A program made the translations under genes and the position numbers. A stretch of DNA of 64,000 nucleotides, taken from contig JAIHAL010000002.1 of the NCBI GenBank assembly GCA_020054675.1, forward strand, positions 206,042 to 270,041, written 5' to 3'. The stretch is from Oscillospiraceae bacterium (lineage in GTDB: Bacteria > Bacillota > Clostridia > Oscillospirales > Ruminococcaceae). The notes below the pieces were generated by a model, which was not told the DNA's origin, searched no databases, and saw only the letters and a list, made by a program, of their open reading frames with translations. Below are positions 1-8,304 of the stretch, piece after piece. How positions within the stretch are numbered: the first letter of the stretch is position 1; the number at the start of each line of letters is the position of its first letter.

Positions 1-437
1 AGGCTGCAACCGAGGAAATAATTATGGCGTTGAAGCTTGAAAAGAAGTACAAGGTTGGTGCCGAGTTTCCTTTCTTGCCGCAAATGAGGGAAGTTATTGA
101 GGAGATAACAGGTGAAAAAATCAGTTGCGGAAAACCTGTGGTAGGAGATGGCATTTTTGACGTTGAAGCTGGAATTCACGTTGATGGAATTTCAAAAGAC
201 CCTAAAATATACGAACCGTTCAGCCCGGAAATTGTAGGAGGCAAAAGAAAGCTTGTCATAGGAAAGCATTCGGGAAGGTCTGCGCTTTTGCTTAAAATGA
301 ACGAACTTGGAATAAATCCTAAAGAGGTTGACTTAAAAAAATTGCTTTGCATTGTTCAAAAAGCAAGCATAAAAAAGAATGCAAGCCTTTCCGATGAAGA
401 GTTTAAGAGAATTTGCCATAATATTTGGGGCAAATAA
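1..437 (+). CDS. nifV-omega: Homocitrate synthase, C-terminal subunit (NifV-omega-like), 5' partial
   Basis: The reading frame is open from base 3 leftward, so the start lies outside the window. What remains is the C-terminal part of a homocitrate/isopropylmalate synthase-type enzyme: the segment after the TIM barrel, with a GIHVDGI motif and an IGKHSGRSAL motif typical of the linker/subdomain-II region. No catalytic barrel is present in the visible part. The next gene encodes exactly the missing N-terminal half. This is the arrangement known from Clostridium pasteurianum, where NifV is split into omega (C-terminal) and alpha (N-terminal) genes. The product would help make homocitrate for the FeMo-cofactor of nitrogenase. 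A split leuA- or citramalate-type enzyme is the alternative, but adjacent modABC favours nif. Confidence 0.8.
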   Translation, partial: AATEEIIMALKLEKKYKVGAEFPFLPQMREVIEEITGEKISCGKPVVGDGIFDVEAGIHVDGISKDPKIYEPFSPEIVGGKRKLVIGKHSGRSALLLKMNELGINPKEVDLKKLLCIVQKASIKKNASLSDEEFKRICHNIWGK

Positions 438-456
438 GATTCGGGCGGTGATTTTT

Positions 457-1257
457 GTGAAGCCTTTAAAACATATTGTTGATACGACTTTGAGGGATGG
501 GGAACAAAGCCCGGGATATGCGCTTTCAAAAGAGCAAAAGGTGTTTATAGCCAAATTGCTTGACGATGCGGGAGTGTTTCAAATTGAAGCCGGAATACCT
601 GCGCTTGGCCCGTATGAAAAAGATACGCTTTGCGAAATTGTAGACAGCACAAAAAATGCAAAAATTTCTGTTTGGAACAGGCTTAATGAGAATGATATAA
701 GACATTCATTTGATTGCAGGCCCGATATAATACATATAAGCGCTCCGGTTTCTTATGCGCAAATATATACAAAGCTGCGCAAAAATAAAGCTTGGATAAT
801 CAAGCAGCTTTCTGTTTGCATTGATTTGGCAAAATCCATGGGATATGAGGTTACTGTGGGATTTGAGGATGCTTCAAGAGCTGACATAACATTTCTTTCG
901 GTCCTTGCATCGGCGGTAATGGAAATGGGTGTAAAAAGGGTAAGGCTTGCTGATACGGTTGGAGTGCTTATGCCATCAAGGTGTTTTGGAATGGTAAAAG
1001 ACCTTATAGGCTGCACGGGAATTGAGGTTGAGATGCACGCCCATAACGATTTGGGCATGGCTGTTGCAAATTCAATAGCGGCAGGAAAAGCTGGTGCGGA
1101 TTATATTGATACGACGCTTTTCGGCATAGGTGAACGGTGCGGAAACTGCGATATGAAAAAATTCATTTGCGCTTCTGAAGCTGTTTTTTCGCTGAAAATT
1201 TCACGCCTTGTATCAGAAATGCTGGAAGAAAGCACATCTGATTTGCTTGTAAAATGA
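457..1257 (+). CDS. nifV-alpha: Homocitrate synthase, N-terminal catalytic subunit (NifV-alpha-like)
   Basis: A 266-residue protein with the HMGL-like TIM barrel of the LeuA/NifV family. It opens with the DTTLRDGEQSPG metal- and substrate-binding motif and later has the EMHAHNDLGMA metal-binding histidines and FGIGERCGNCD. It stops right after the barrel, where full-length enzymes continue into the part encoded by the gene before it. A GTG start at 457 is preferred: GGCGGTG lies about 6 nt upstream and the barrel begins at once; an in-frame GTG at 448 is possible. The two subunits together would condense acetyl-CoA with 2-oxoglutarate. It lies 19 nt after nifV-omega and 13 nt before modA, so probably in one operon. 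Confidence 0.85.
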   Translation: MKPLKHIVDTTLRDGEQSPGYALSKEQKVFIAKLLDDAGVFQIEAGIPALGPYEKDTLCEIVDSTKNAKISVWNRLNENDIRHSFDCRPDIIHISAPVSYAQIYTKLRKNKAWIIKQLSVCIDLAKSMGYEVTVGFEDASRADITFLSVLASAVMEMGVKRVRLADTVGVLMPSRCFGMVKDLIGCTGIEVEMHAHNDLGMAVANSIAAGKAGADYIDTTLFGIGERCGNCDMKKFICASEAVFSLKISRLVSEMLEESTSDLLVK

Positions 1258-1270
1258 AAGGACGGTTTTT

Positions 1271-2089
1271 ATGAAAAAGTTTTTTTCAGTTTTTTTGGCA
1301 GGAGTTTTTATGGCAATTGTCTTTGCAGGGTGTTCCGATTCAAATTCGTCTGAGAGTTTAAAAGAAGAAACAACTGCGGCGCAAACAAGCTCTTCTGAAA
1401 AAATTGAGCTGACCGTATCGGCGGCAGCAAGTCTTACCGATGTTTTAAAAGAAATTGGTGCTGAATATGAAAAAACTGCTGATGTAAAAATAAATTTTAA
1501 TTTTGGTGCAAGCGGTTCGCTGCAAGCGCAAATTGAAGAGGGCGCACCTGTGGATTTGTTTGTTTCCGCCACACAAAAGCAGATGAAAGCTTTGGAGAAT
1601 AAAGGCTTAATAATTTCTGAAACCAAAAAAAACCTACTTTCAAATGAAATTGTGCTTATAACTCCGGCCAAAAGCCAAAAAGAAATTTCAAGTTTTGAGG
1701 ATTGTGCTTCTGAGAAAGTGGGAAAAATGGCATTTGGCGACCCTAAAACTACGCCGATAGGGCAATATGCCGAAGAGGTATTTACCAAATTGGGGCTTGC
1801 TGATGAAATATCTTCCAAACTTGTTTACGGCTCTGACGTAAGACAAGTGCTTTCATGGGTTGAGAGCGGTGAAGTAGATTGCGGTCTGGTGTTTAGGACT
1901 GATGCTTTGACTTCTGATAAAGTTAAAATAATTTGTCCGGCGCCGGAAGGGTATCATGAAGAAATTTCTTATCCGGCGGCGGTAATAAAGTCAAGTAAAA
2001 ATCAAGAAGCTGCAAAGGATTTTCTTGCCTACCTTTCTGGGGATGAGGCAAAGACGATATTTGAAAAATACGGATTTATTGTGCTATAA
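1271..2089 (+). CDS. modA: Molybdate ABC transporter, substrate-binding lipoprotein ModA
   Basis: A 272-residue extracytoplasmic molybdate-binding protein. The N-terminus is a lipoprotein signal peptide with lipobox FAGC (Cys about 21), then a Ser/Glu-rich linker. The mature part has ModA family motifs: VSAAASLTDVLKEI near the start, FNFGASGSL, and the C-terminal VIKSSKNQEAAKDFLAYL. It begins 13 nt after nifV-alpha with AAAGGA upstream, so it is likely cotranscribed with the nifV genes and would supply molybdenum to nitrogenase. Tungstate cannot be excluded as substrate. Confidence 0.93.
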   Translation: MKKFFSVFLAGVFMAIVFAGCSDSNSSESLKEETTAAQTSSSEKIELTVSAAASLTDVLKEIGAEYEKTADVKINFNFGASGSLQAQIEEGAPVDLFVSATQKQMKALENKGLIISETKKNLLSNEIVLITPAKSQKEISSFEDCASEKVGKMAFGDPKTTPIGQYAEEVFTKLGLADEISSKLVYGSDVRQVLSWVESGEVDCGLVFRTDALTSDKVKIICPAPEGYHEEISYPAAVIKSSKNQEAAKDFLAYLSGDEAKTIFEKYGFIVL

Positions 2090-2096
2090 TTGACCG

Positions 2097-2156
2097 CTTT
2101 AAGAGGACGCAGGAGTCCGTTTTAAAGTGAGGGTGCAGACGATGGCGTTTGCACCC
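2097..2156 (+). other. Two adjacent RNA hairpins between modA and modB
   Basis: The 103-nt gap between modA and modB holds two inverted repeats. The first (2097-2127) pairs CTTTAA with TTAAAG and GGAC with GTCC. The second (2131-2156) is a 10-bp stem, GGGTGCAGAC against GTTTGCACCC (one G-U pair), around a six-base loop. Neither is followed by a T run, so they look more like mRNA processing or stabilising elements than terminators. Confidence 0.55.
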
Positions 2157-2192
2157 AATTTGATTATGGTTTTGTGAAAGGAGTGGCATGGT

Positions 2193-2993
2193 ATGGATTT
2201 TTCACCATTGTGGATTTCGCTTAAAACTTCATTTATAGCGGTTGCGGCGGTATTTTTTATTGGAATTTTTGCAGCGTGGAGAGTTTCAAAAGCCGGCCGT
2301 TTCAAAGGACTTGCGGATGGAATTTTTACTCTTCCAATGATAATGCCTCCGACTGTTGCCGGATTTTTTCTGCTTTTAATTTTTGGCAAAAACGGAGCGG
2401 TTGGAAAATTTTTATCTTTTTTTGATATATCTGTGGTATTTTCATTTTCTGCAACCGTTATTTCGTCTGCGGTTGCGGCATTTCCGCTGATGTATAGGAC
2501 TTCAAGAGGTACGTTTGAGCAGCTTGACAAAAATTTGATTTATGCTGCCAGAACTCTTGGAATGAGTGAAAGGAAAATATTTTTTAAAATTGTTCTCCCG
2601 AATTCATCGGCGAGTGTTGGTGCGGGAGTTATTTTATCGTTTGCGCGTGCGCTTGGAGAATTCGGTTCAACAATTATGTTTGCCGGAAATATTCCGGGAA
2701 AGACCCAAACAGTTTCGATAGCTGTGTATTCGGCTGTACAATCCGGCGACAGGGAAAGCGCATATAAATGGGTGATGATAATGCTTGCAATTTCCTTTTT
2801 GTCAATAACGCTTATGAATTCTTTTGAAAAGCATGGTATGAAATTTATTAAAAAACCGTTTGGAGGGGATGAAAAATGGGGCTTTACGTTGATATCAAGA
2901 AAAATCTCGGCAATTTTAGCCTTGAAGTTTCATTTGAAGCGGGAAGGGAAACATTTGGAATCCTCGGCGCTTCCGGAAGCGGAAAAAGCATGA
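2193..2993 (+). CDS. modB: Molybdate ABC transporter permease ModB
   Basis: A 266-residue BPD-type inner-membrane permease with several hydrophobic segments and the EAA-loop (AARTLGMSERKIFFKIVLPNS) followed by ARALGEFGST, as in ModB/CysT permeases. The ATG at 2193 has AAAGGAG 9 nt upstream. The last ~39 codons overlap the start of modC in another frame, giving a basic tail that ModB proteins do not normally have; either a genuine long overlap or a frameshift removed the usual stop near 2870. It would form the channel for ModA-delivered molybdate. Confidence 0.9.
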   Translation: MDFSPLWISLKTSFIAVAAVFFIGIFAAWRVSKAGRFKGLADGIFTLPMIMPPTVAGFFLLLIFGKNGAVGKFLSFFDISVVFSFSATVISSAVAAFPLMYRTSRGTFEQLDKNLIYAARTLGMSERKIFFKIVLPNSSASVGAGVILSFARALGEFGSTIMFAGNIPGKTQTVSIAVYSAVQSGDRESAYKWVMIMLAISFLSITLMNSFEKHGMKFIKKPFGGDEKWGFTLISRKISAILALKFHLKREGKHLESSALPEAEKA

Positions 2994-3925
2994 CTTTAAA
3001 GTGCATAGCAGGAATAGAAAAACCTGACAGCGGAGAGATTGTCTTTGACGGAAAAGTATTTTACAGCTCAAAGAAGAAGATTAATTTGCCGTCCAGGGAA
3101 AGGCATACAGGATATTTGTTTCAAAATTACGCGCTTTTTCCTAATATGACGGTTGAGGAAAACATTGCGGCCGGCATTTGCGGAACCAGAAGTGAAAAAG
3201 CAAAACTTGCAGGAGAAAAAATAAAAACTTTCAGACTTGAAGGACTTGAAAAAAAGTATCCGTTCCAGATTTCCGGCGGGCAGCAGCAAAGGGTCGCCCT
3301 TGCCAGAATCTTTGCATCAGAACCTGAAATTTTAATGCTTGACGAACCTTTTTCAGCGCTTGACAGTTATTTGAAATGGACTTTAGAGCAGGAGATTGTT
3401 GAGGTTTTGCAAAGTTTCAAAGGCCCTGCCTTTTTAGTTTCGCACAATCGGGATGAAGCTTATAGATTATGCGGCAGAATGGCTGTGATTTCGGAAGGGA
3501 AAATTGATATGCTTGATGATAAGCATGGGATTTTTGAAAATCCTAAAAAACTTTCTGCGGCACAGCTTACGGGATGCAAAAACATTTCTGCTGCGAAAAA
3601 AATATCCGACAATGAAATTTTTGCCTCAGATTGGGAAATGCCGCTTAAATGTGCGGAAAAAGTCGGGGGAAATATTTCGCACGTAGGCATACGCGGAAAT
3701 TATTTTGAAGTTTGTGCCGATTTGTCAGAGGAAAATGCTTTTGAATATGAAATTTTTCAAAAAATCGAAGATACTTTTTCAGTTATATTGATGATAAAAA
3801 AGAAAGACACTCATCCTGAAAAGCTTATAAGGTGTGAGGTGTGCAATAAAAAATGGAAAGAAATTAAAGAAGGAAAAAAATACTTAAAGATAAGCCCCCA
3901 AAAAATATTTCTTCTTGAAGGTTGA
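2876..3925 (+). CDS. modC: Molybdate ABC transporter ATP-binding protein ModC
   Basis: A 349-residue ABC ATPase. Walker A GASGSGKS is at residues 31-38, the Q-loop is FQNYALF, the signature SGGQQQR is near 132, Walker B LMLDEPFSALD near 155 and the switch His in VSHNRDEAY. About 100 residues follow the ATPase domain and resemble a degenerate MOP/TOBE-type domain. The ATG at 2876 has GGAGGGG 7 nt upstream and lies inside the modB frame (118-nt overlap), suggesting translational coupling. It energises molybdate import with ModA and ModB. Confidence 0.9.
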   Translation: MGLYVDIKKNLGNFSLEVSFEAGRETFGILGASGSGKSMTLKCIAGIEKPDSGEIVFDGKVFYSSKKKINLPSRERHTGYLFQNYALFPNMTVEENIAAGICGTRSEKAKLAGEKIKTFRLEGLEKKYPFQISGGQQQRVALARIFASEPEILMLDEPFSALDSYLKWTLEQEIVEVLQSFKGPAFLVSHNRDEAYRLCGRMAVISEGKIDMLDDKHGIFENPKKLSAAQLTGCKNISAAKKISDNEIFASDWEMPLKCAEKVGGNISHVGIRGNYFEVCADLSEENAFEYEIFQKIEDTFSVILMIKKKDTHPEKLIRCEVCNKKWKEIKEGKKYLKISPQKIFLLEG

Positions 3926-3980
3926 AGCTTTTTGAATAATTTCCAAAAACAAATCCAAAATAATAAAAAGAGGTGATTTA

Positions 3981-4112
3981 ATGAAAGAGGATAATAAAAA
4001 TAGGAATAATAAGGCAGAAAAGAGCGCCGGAAATAACCAGTGGAGCGCAAAGAGCCAAAAACCGGTCAGCCCGGAGCGTCGTGATGGCCCCGGCGGAGAG
4101 AACAGGAAATAA
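3981..4112 (+). CDS. Tiny hydrophilic protein, unknown function
   Basis: A 43-codon ORF behind a good ribosome site (AGAGGTGA, 9 nt before ATG). The product is highly charged and rich in Asn, Lys, Arg, Glu and Gly, starts MKEDNKNRNNK and ends GPGGENRK, with no hydrophobic core, so it is probably disordered. It follows modC by 55 nt on the same strand and precedes another tiny ORF. I do not recognise the family. Confidence 0.55.
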   Translation: MKEDNKNRNNKAEKSAGNNQWSAKSQKPVSPERRDGPGGENRK

Positions 4113-4145
4113 GCAAATTTAAAATCTGATTGCAGAGGCGGTGTT

Positions 4146-4292
4146 ATGAATTCATATTTAAACCCAGATTTAAGGGCATATTTTGAAATGCTTCCCATAG
4201 AGGCAAAAAATTATATCCTGCAGTCCGGAGTGAGCATAAACACTTTGGAGGATTTGCTTAAATGCGTTGATGAAATGCTTGAAGAAAAATAA
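4146..4292 (+). CDS. Small conserved-looking protein, unknown function
   Basis: A 48-codon ORF beginning MNSYLNPDLRAYFEMLPIE and ending in an acidic helix, LEDLLKCVDEMLEEK. AGAGGCGGTG precedes the ATG. The composition is that of a small folded helical protein rather than random translation, and the stop codon abuts the terminator at 4291-4336, which supports a real gene at the end of the mod transcript. No function can be assigned. Confidence 0.6.
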   Translation: MNSYLNPDLRAYFEMLPIEAKNYILQSGVSINTLEDLLKCVDEMLEEK

Positions 4293-4336
4293 AAATAAGC
4301 CCGATACGGTTTGCAAGGCGTATCGGGCTTATTTTT
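4291..4336. terminator. Bidirectional rho-independent terminator
   Basis: An 18-bp perfect inverted repeat (AAAAATAAGCCCGATACG with its complement) around a 10-nt loop, with A run and T run on opposite sides. It sits between the convergent mod-side ORFs and cls and can stop transcription from both. Confidence 0.92.
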
Positions 4337-5861
4337 ACATAAACGGCGAAAAAAGTTTCATAAAAGCTTGTCCGAATTTTTTTATAAAGGGAACATCTTT
4401 GCACATTTCAGGGGTAATTTCTATGCATTGCTTGAAAATCTCAATGCAGTCGGCTTTGACTTGCTCCAAAGCCTTTGATTTGTACATGAAAACACCGTTT
4501 TCAAAATGCAAATAAAAGCTTCGAAAATCAAAATTTGTGGTTCCGACAATTCCAACCTCATCATCGGCAATAATAAACTTTGAATGTATAAATCCGGGTT
4601 TGTATTCGTAAATCCTTATGCCAGCCTTGACAAGGATTTCGTAATTTGACCTTGTAACTGTGTGCACATACCACTTGTCGGGGATGTGAGGGGTTATTAT
4701 TCTTACATCCACTCCGCTTTGGTCGGCAATTTTTAAAGCGGTTATCATTTCATTGTCGATTATGAGATATGGAGTTGCAATGTAGACGTAATTTTTTGCA
4801 TGGTTTATCAAGTTTATATATGAAAGCTTTCCCGTAAGATGACCGCTCATAGGCCCATCGCCAAACGGGATGACATATCCGTCCTGCGGATATGCTTTTG
4901 TGCTTAAATATGGAAGGTAATCAGGTTTATCTTCTTTGGCGGTAAAATTCCATAAATGCAAAAACATTATGCTTAAAGCCGAAACCGCATCGCCTTTTAG
5001 CATAAGAGCGCAATCTTTCCAATATCCGAAACGCTCTATTGCGTTTATGTATTCGTCAGCAAGATTAAGCCCTCCTGTAAAAGCTACATTGCCGTCTATC
5101 ACCGTTATTTTCCTGTGGTCGCGGTAATTCATGAATGCGTCAAGCGATGGCCTGAATGAATTGAAAATGCAGACCTTTATGCCATATTTTCTTAATTTTT
5201 CGTCATATCCCTTTTCGAGCCGATTTATTGTTCCCATATCGTCATACATAACCCTTACCTCAACGCCTGCAAGCGCTTTTGAAATAAGGATTCCAAGGAT
5301 TTCATCCCACATCTGTCCCTTGTTTATTATAAAATATTCAAGGAATATGAATTTTTGGGCATTTTTGAGTTCCTGCTTGTAAACTTCAAAAAATTCCTCA
5401 CCGGTTTTAAAGTATTCAGTTTGAGTATTTTTAAATACGTTTGTTTTGGCGGTATTTTTTATATATACGCACTGACGATAAACGCTGTCATTCAAATCCC
5501 TTATTTCCCTCATAATTTCTTCGTCGTCTTGAAGTATTCCAAGCGAGGACGAGCTGGCCTTTTGGTATCTTTTTTTCATTTTGGATGTGGTTTTTCTTCT
5601 TCCGAGGACAAGATACAGCGTCCATCCGAAAAAAGGCAGGGTGAGCATTGGAATTATCCATGCGATTTTAAAGTTTGGATTTGAATCGTTTCCGGCAATT
5701 TTAACCGCAAGCAGAAAGCTCAGCATTACCATTGCCATGTAAATATAAGTTGAATAAGTGCTTAAATAATAGAATGTAAAAAACAAAATTAAAAGCTGAA
5801 TGAGTATAAAAAAGCTTGTAACAAAAAGACGCCCGGTTAAAAATTTTATAAATTTTTTCAT
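4335..5861 (-). CDS. cls: Cardiolipin synthase (phospholipase D family)
   Basis: A 508-residue membrane enzyme that joins two phosphatidylglycerols into cardiolipin. Two N-terminal transmembrane helices (within ~residues 8-60) are followed by two phospholipase D domains with HKD motifs: HRKITVIDG near 250 and HSKFIIADD near 425, each followed by a GG/GT-N motif. The ATG at 5861 with GAGGG upstream is preferred over a TTG at 5873. It lies 52 nt downstream of the glycosyltransferase gene on the same strand, suggesting a membrane-lipid operon. Confidence 0.93.
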   Translation of the reverse strand: MKKFIKFLTGRLFVTSFFILIQLLILFFTFYYLSTYSTYIYMAMVMLSFLLAVKIAGNDSNPNFKIAWIIPMLTLPFFGWTLYLVLGRRKTTSKMKKRYQKASSSSLGILQDDEEIMREIRDLNDSVYRQCVYIKNTAKTNVFKNTQTEYFKTGEEFFEVYKQELKNAQKFIFLEYFIINKGQMWDEILGILISKALAGVEVRVMYDDMGTINRLEKGYDEKLRKYGIKVCIFNSFRPSLDAFMNYRDHRKITVIDGNVAFTGGLNLADEYINAIERFGYWKDCALMLKGDAVSALSIMFLHLWNFTAKEDKPDYLPYLSTKAYPQDGYVIPFGDGPMSGHLTGKLSYINLINHAKNYVYIATPYLIIDNEMITALKIADQSGVDVRIITPHIPDKWYVHTVTRSNYEILVKAGIRIYEYKPGFIHSKFIIADDEVGIVGTTNFDFRSFYLHFENGVFMYKSKALEQVKADCIEIFKQCIEITPEMCKDVPFIKKFGQAFMKLFSPFM

Positions 5862-5913
5862 CTTATCCCTCAATCCTTTTTATTTTTTGCAGGCAAAAGG
5901 AGAGAAAAGCCTG

Positions 5914-7101
5914 CTATTTTCCGGAAGCGGATTTGCATTTTGCGCTTTGGAGGCTGTTGTATATGTCAAGTACATATTTTGCCAAATCCTCTGCTCCGGA
6001 TTTTTTTACCGAAAGCCTTACATTGTCGGCAAATGCTTTTTTGTCTTCGGGGGAAAGGTCCCTGAGCTTTTTGATGATTTCATACATTTCGTCGGCATTG
6101 TGGAAAGCAAAACCGTTTACCCCTTCTATTGTCTGGCTTTCGTTTGCTTCGTCGTATAAATGAACTATCGGAAGCCCGCTTGCCATTGCTTCAAGCATTG
6201 CAATCGAATAGTTTTCGGAAAGCGATGCGGTTACATATATTTGGCATGCGGCATAGTATGGCGGAAGCGAGTCGTGAGGAATTTTCCCTGTAAAAAATAC
6301 CATGTCCGATATTCCAAGGTCTTTTGCCTGCTGCATAAGTGCTTCCCTGTCAGGCCCGTCGCCAAATATGAAAAGCCGCAGCCTGTCATCTTTTGAAACT
6401 TTTTGTGCCCAGTAATTAAGCAGCACATCCACGCTTTTTTCTTTTCCGAGCCTTCCGCAAAAGCATGCAACGGTAATGTCTTCGGTTAGTCCGTATTCTT
6501 TTTTAATTTCCTCGACTTTCTTTCTGTCTATATTTTCCTCGTTAAAAATATCAAGCTCAACCGCATTGGGAATTATGTGTATAGGCTTTTGCACGCCGCA
6601 TTTTTTAAAATAGTCCTCTATTTTTTTGGATGCGCCGGTAACTGCCGAGGCATTTTTTGCAAGCAAACGTGCATATTTGTGTGAGATGTTTTTTACAAGC
6701 GGAATAAAAGGCTTGTGCGCGATGTAATAAATATAATCGTCGTACATTGTATGAAGTGTATAAACAAGTGGCTTTTTGAGTATTTTTGCTATAAAAACTC
6801 CGGAAAGCCCTATTCCGAATTCGTTTTGTATATGGATTATGTCAGGGTTCCATTTTTTGAGCAGCAAAAGCCTTGAAAGGCTTATCGGCGAGGCTATGCT
6901 GTAATTGTAAAGTTTTTTTGCTCTGATTGCCGGACAGTGCATTACGTTTTTTTCAATATAGTTTCTGCGGGAACTTGCATCGGCTTTTACTATCAAAACT
7001 TCATGCCCAAGTGCTTCAAGTCCATCTTTTAAAGTTTTTATATGAGTCGCAACACCGTTTACGTCTGGAAGATAGGTTTCGCTGAAAATAGCAATTCTCA
7101 T
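5914..7101 (-). CDS. GT4-family glycosyltransferase, probably glycolipid-forming
   Basis: A 395-residue GT-B fold enzyme. The N-terminus MRIAIFSETYLPDVNGVATH is typical of GT4 diacylglycerol glucosyltransferases and phosphatidylinositol mannosyltransferase-like proteins; the C-terminal domain has FCGRLGKEKSVDVLL and the EX7E-type nucleotide-sugar motif in SENYSIAMLEAMASGLPIV. No signal peptide is seen, which fits a peripheral enzyme on the cytoplasmic face. The neighbour cls supports a lipid acceptor. The ATG at 7101 is chosen because the family starts there; an upstream in-frame TTG (7110) is too close to the GGGGTG ribosome site. Confidence 0.8.
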   Translation of the reverse strand: MRIAIFSETYLPDVNGVATHIKTLKDGLEALGHEVLIVKADASSRRNYIEKNVMHCPAIRAKKLYNYSIASPISLSRLLLLKKWNPDIIHIQNEFGIGLSGVFIAKILKKPLVYTLHTMYDDYIYYIAHKPFIPLVKNISHKYARLLAKNASAVTGASKKIEDYFKKCGVQKPIHIIPNAVELDIFNEENIDRKKVEEIKKEYGLTEDITVACFCGRLGKEKSVDVLLNYWAQKVSKDDRLRLFIFGDGPDREALMQQAKDLGISDMVFFTGKIPHDSLPPYYAACQIYVTASLSENYSIAMLEAMASGLPIVHLYDEANESQTIEGVNGFAFHNADEMYEIIKKLRDLSPEDKKAFADNVRLSVKKSGAEDLAKYVLDIYNSLQSAKCKSASGK

Positions 7102-7169
7102 AAAATACAATTACACCCCGTTTTTCTAATCTTTTCCCATATATCCTTATTTTTATTCATAGCAATATT

Positions 7170-7198
7170 ATTCTACACCAAATATTAGTATTTATCAA
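7170..7198 (-). promoter_or_regulatory. Promoter for glycosyltransferase-cls operon
   Basis: On the minus strand TTGATA (7198-7193) and TAGAAT (7175-7170) are separated by 17 nt, about 70 nt upstream of the glycosyltransferase start. Confidence 0.65.
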
Positions 7199-7241
7199 GT
7201 CTGAATTTTGTGGTTGGGGAAAAAGATTGAGCATAATATTG

Positions 7242-7270
7242 TTGAAAAACAAATCAATGTATTGTATAAT
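7242..7270 (+). promoter_or_regulatory. Sigma-A-type promoter for the hprK operon
   Basis: TTGAAA (7242-7247), a 17-nt spacer and a perfect TATAAT (7265-7270), about 50 nt upstream of hprK. It is divergent from the glycosyltransferase promoter, with the two -35 boxes about 45 nt apart. Confidence 0.8.
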
Positions 7271-7323
7271 AATAATTAAAATAGCCGTAATTTTCGGCAG
7301 CTTTTGAGCGGAGGCAAACAAAT

Positions 7324-8289
7324 ATGGTTGAAAAATTTAAGGTTCAGCTTAAAAAAATACTTGATGAGTTTAATTTAGAAAGCATTTTTGTACCGGGCGA
7401 CCCTGCGGAAATTTATATTGAAGAAACCGATGTAAACCGTCCAGGGCTTCAACTTATGGGCTTTTATGAATATTTTAATCCGGAAAGAATTCAAATAATA
7501 GGAAAGATGGAGTTTGCCTACCTTGCTACAATTGATGAGCCGCTTAGGCGCGAAAGGCTTGAAATGCTTTTTGCGCAAAAGCTTCCTGCGCTTATTATAA
7601 CAAGAGAACTGCCTTATTTTCCGGAAATGCTTGAATTTGCAAAAAAGTATGAGGTTCCGCTTTTGAGGAGCAAGGACAGCACATCCAACTTTATGTCGGC
7701 GTTGATTGCATTTTTGAATCTTAACCTTGCGCCGAGAATTACAAGGCATGGGGTTCTTATAGAGGTTTATGGCGAGGGGATGTTCATAACCGGAGAAAGC
7801 GGCGTCGGAAAGAGCGAAACGGCCATAGAACTTGTTAAAAGAGGCCATAGGCTTGTTGCTGATGATGCCGTTGAGATAAGAAAGGTTTCAAATATAAGCC
7901 TTGTGGGAACTTCTCCGGAAAATATAAGGCACTTTCTTGAACTCAGGGGCATAGGGATTATAAATGCCCGCAGACTCTTTGGAATAGGCGCTGTAAAGGT
8001 GACTGAAAAGATTGATATCGTTGTCGAGCTTGAGCCTTGGGACAGTGAAAAAATTTATGACCGTATGGGAGTTGACAATGAATATATTTCAATTTTGGGG
8101 GTAAATGTTCCTCTTGTAACCATTCCTGTAAAACCGGGAAGAAACCTTGCGGTAATCCTTGAAGTTGCCGCAATGAACAACAGGCAAAAGAAAATGGGCT
8201 ATAATGCCGCACAGGAACTTCTTGACAATTTGGGACTTGATATGGACCGCAAGGAAACCATAAAAATAAAAAAATTGGATATTGACTGA
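7324..8289 (+). CDS. hprK: HPr kinase/phosphorylase
   Basis: A 321-residue bifunctional enzyme that phosphorylates or dephosphorylates Ser46 of HPr, the signal for CcpA-dependent catabolite control in Firmicutes. The N-terminal domain is followed by the kinase domain with Walker A GESGVGKSE near residue 156 and the HPrK signature LRGIGIINARRLFG. Length is normal for the family. It heads the cluster hprK-PHP-murB-rapZ-whiA-dnaE. A cre box upstream of the gene at 27996 is a plausible endpoint of this signal. Confidence 0.96.
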   Translation: MVEKFKVQLKKILDEFNLESIFVPGDPAEIYIEETDVNRPGLQLMGFYEYFNPERIQIIGKMEFAYLATIDEPLRRERLEMLFAQKLPALIITRELPYFPEMLEFAKKYEVPLLRSKDSTSNFMSALIAFLNLNLAPRITRHGVLIEVYGEGMFITGESGVGKSETAIELVKRGHRLVADDAVEIRKVSNISLVGTSPENIRHFLELRGIGIINARRLFGIGAVKVTEKIDIVVELEPWDSEKIYDRMGVDNEYISILGVNVPLVTIPVKPGRNLAVILEVAAMNNRQKKMGYNAAQELLDNLGLDMDRKETIKIKKLDID

Positions 8290-8304
8290 TTTGGAGTGAT
8301 ATTA

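Noticed and set aside
1213-1818. A 201-codon minus-strand ORF opposite modA
   Set aside because: It is explained by codon bias on the opposite strand of modA.
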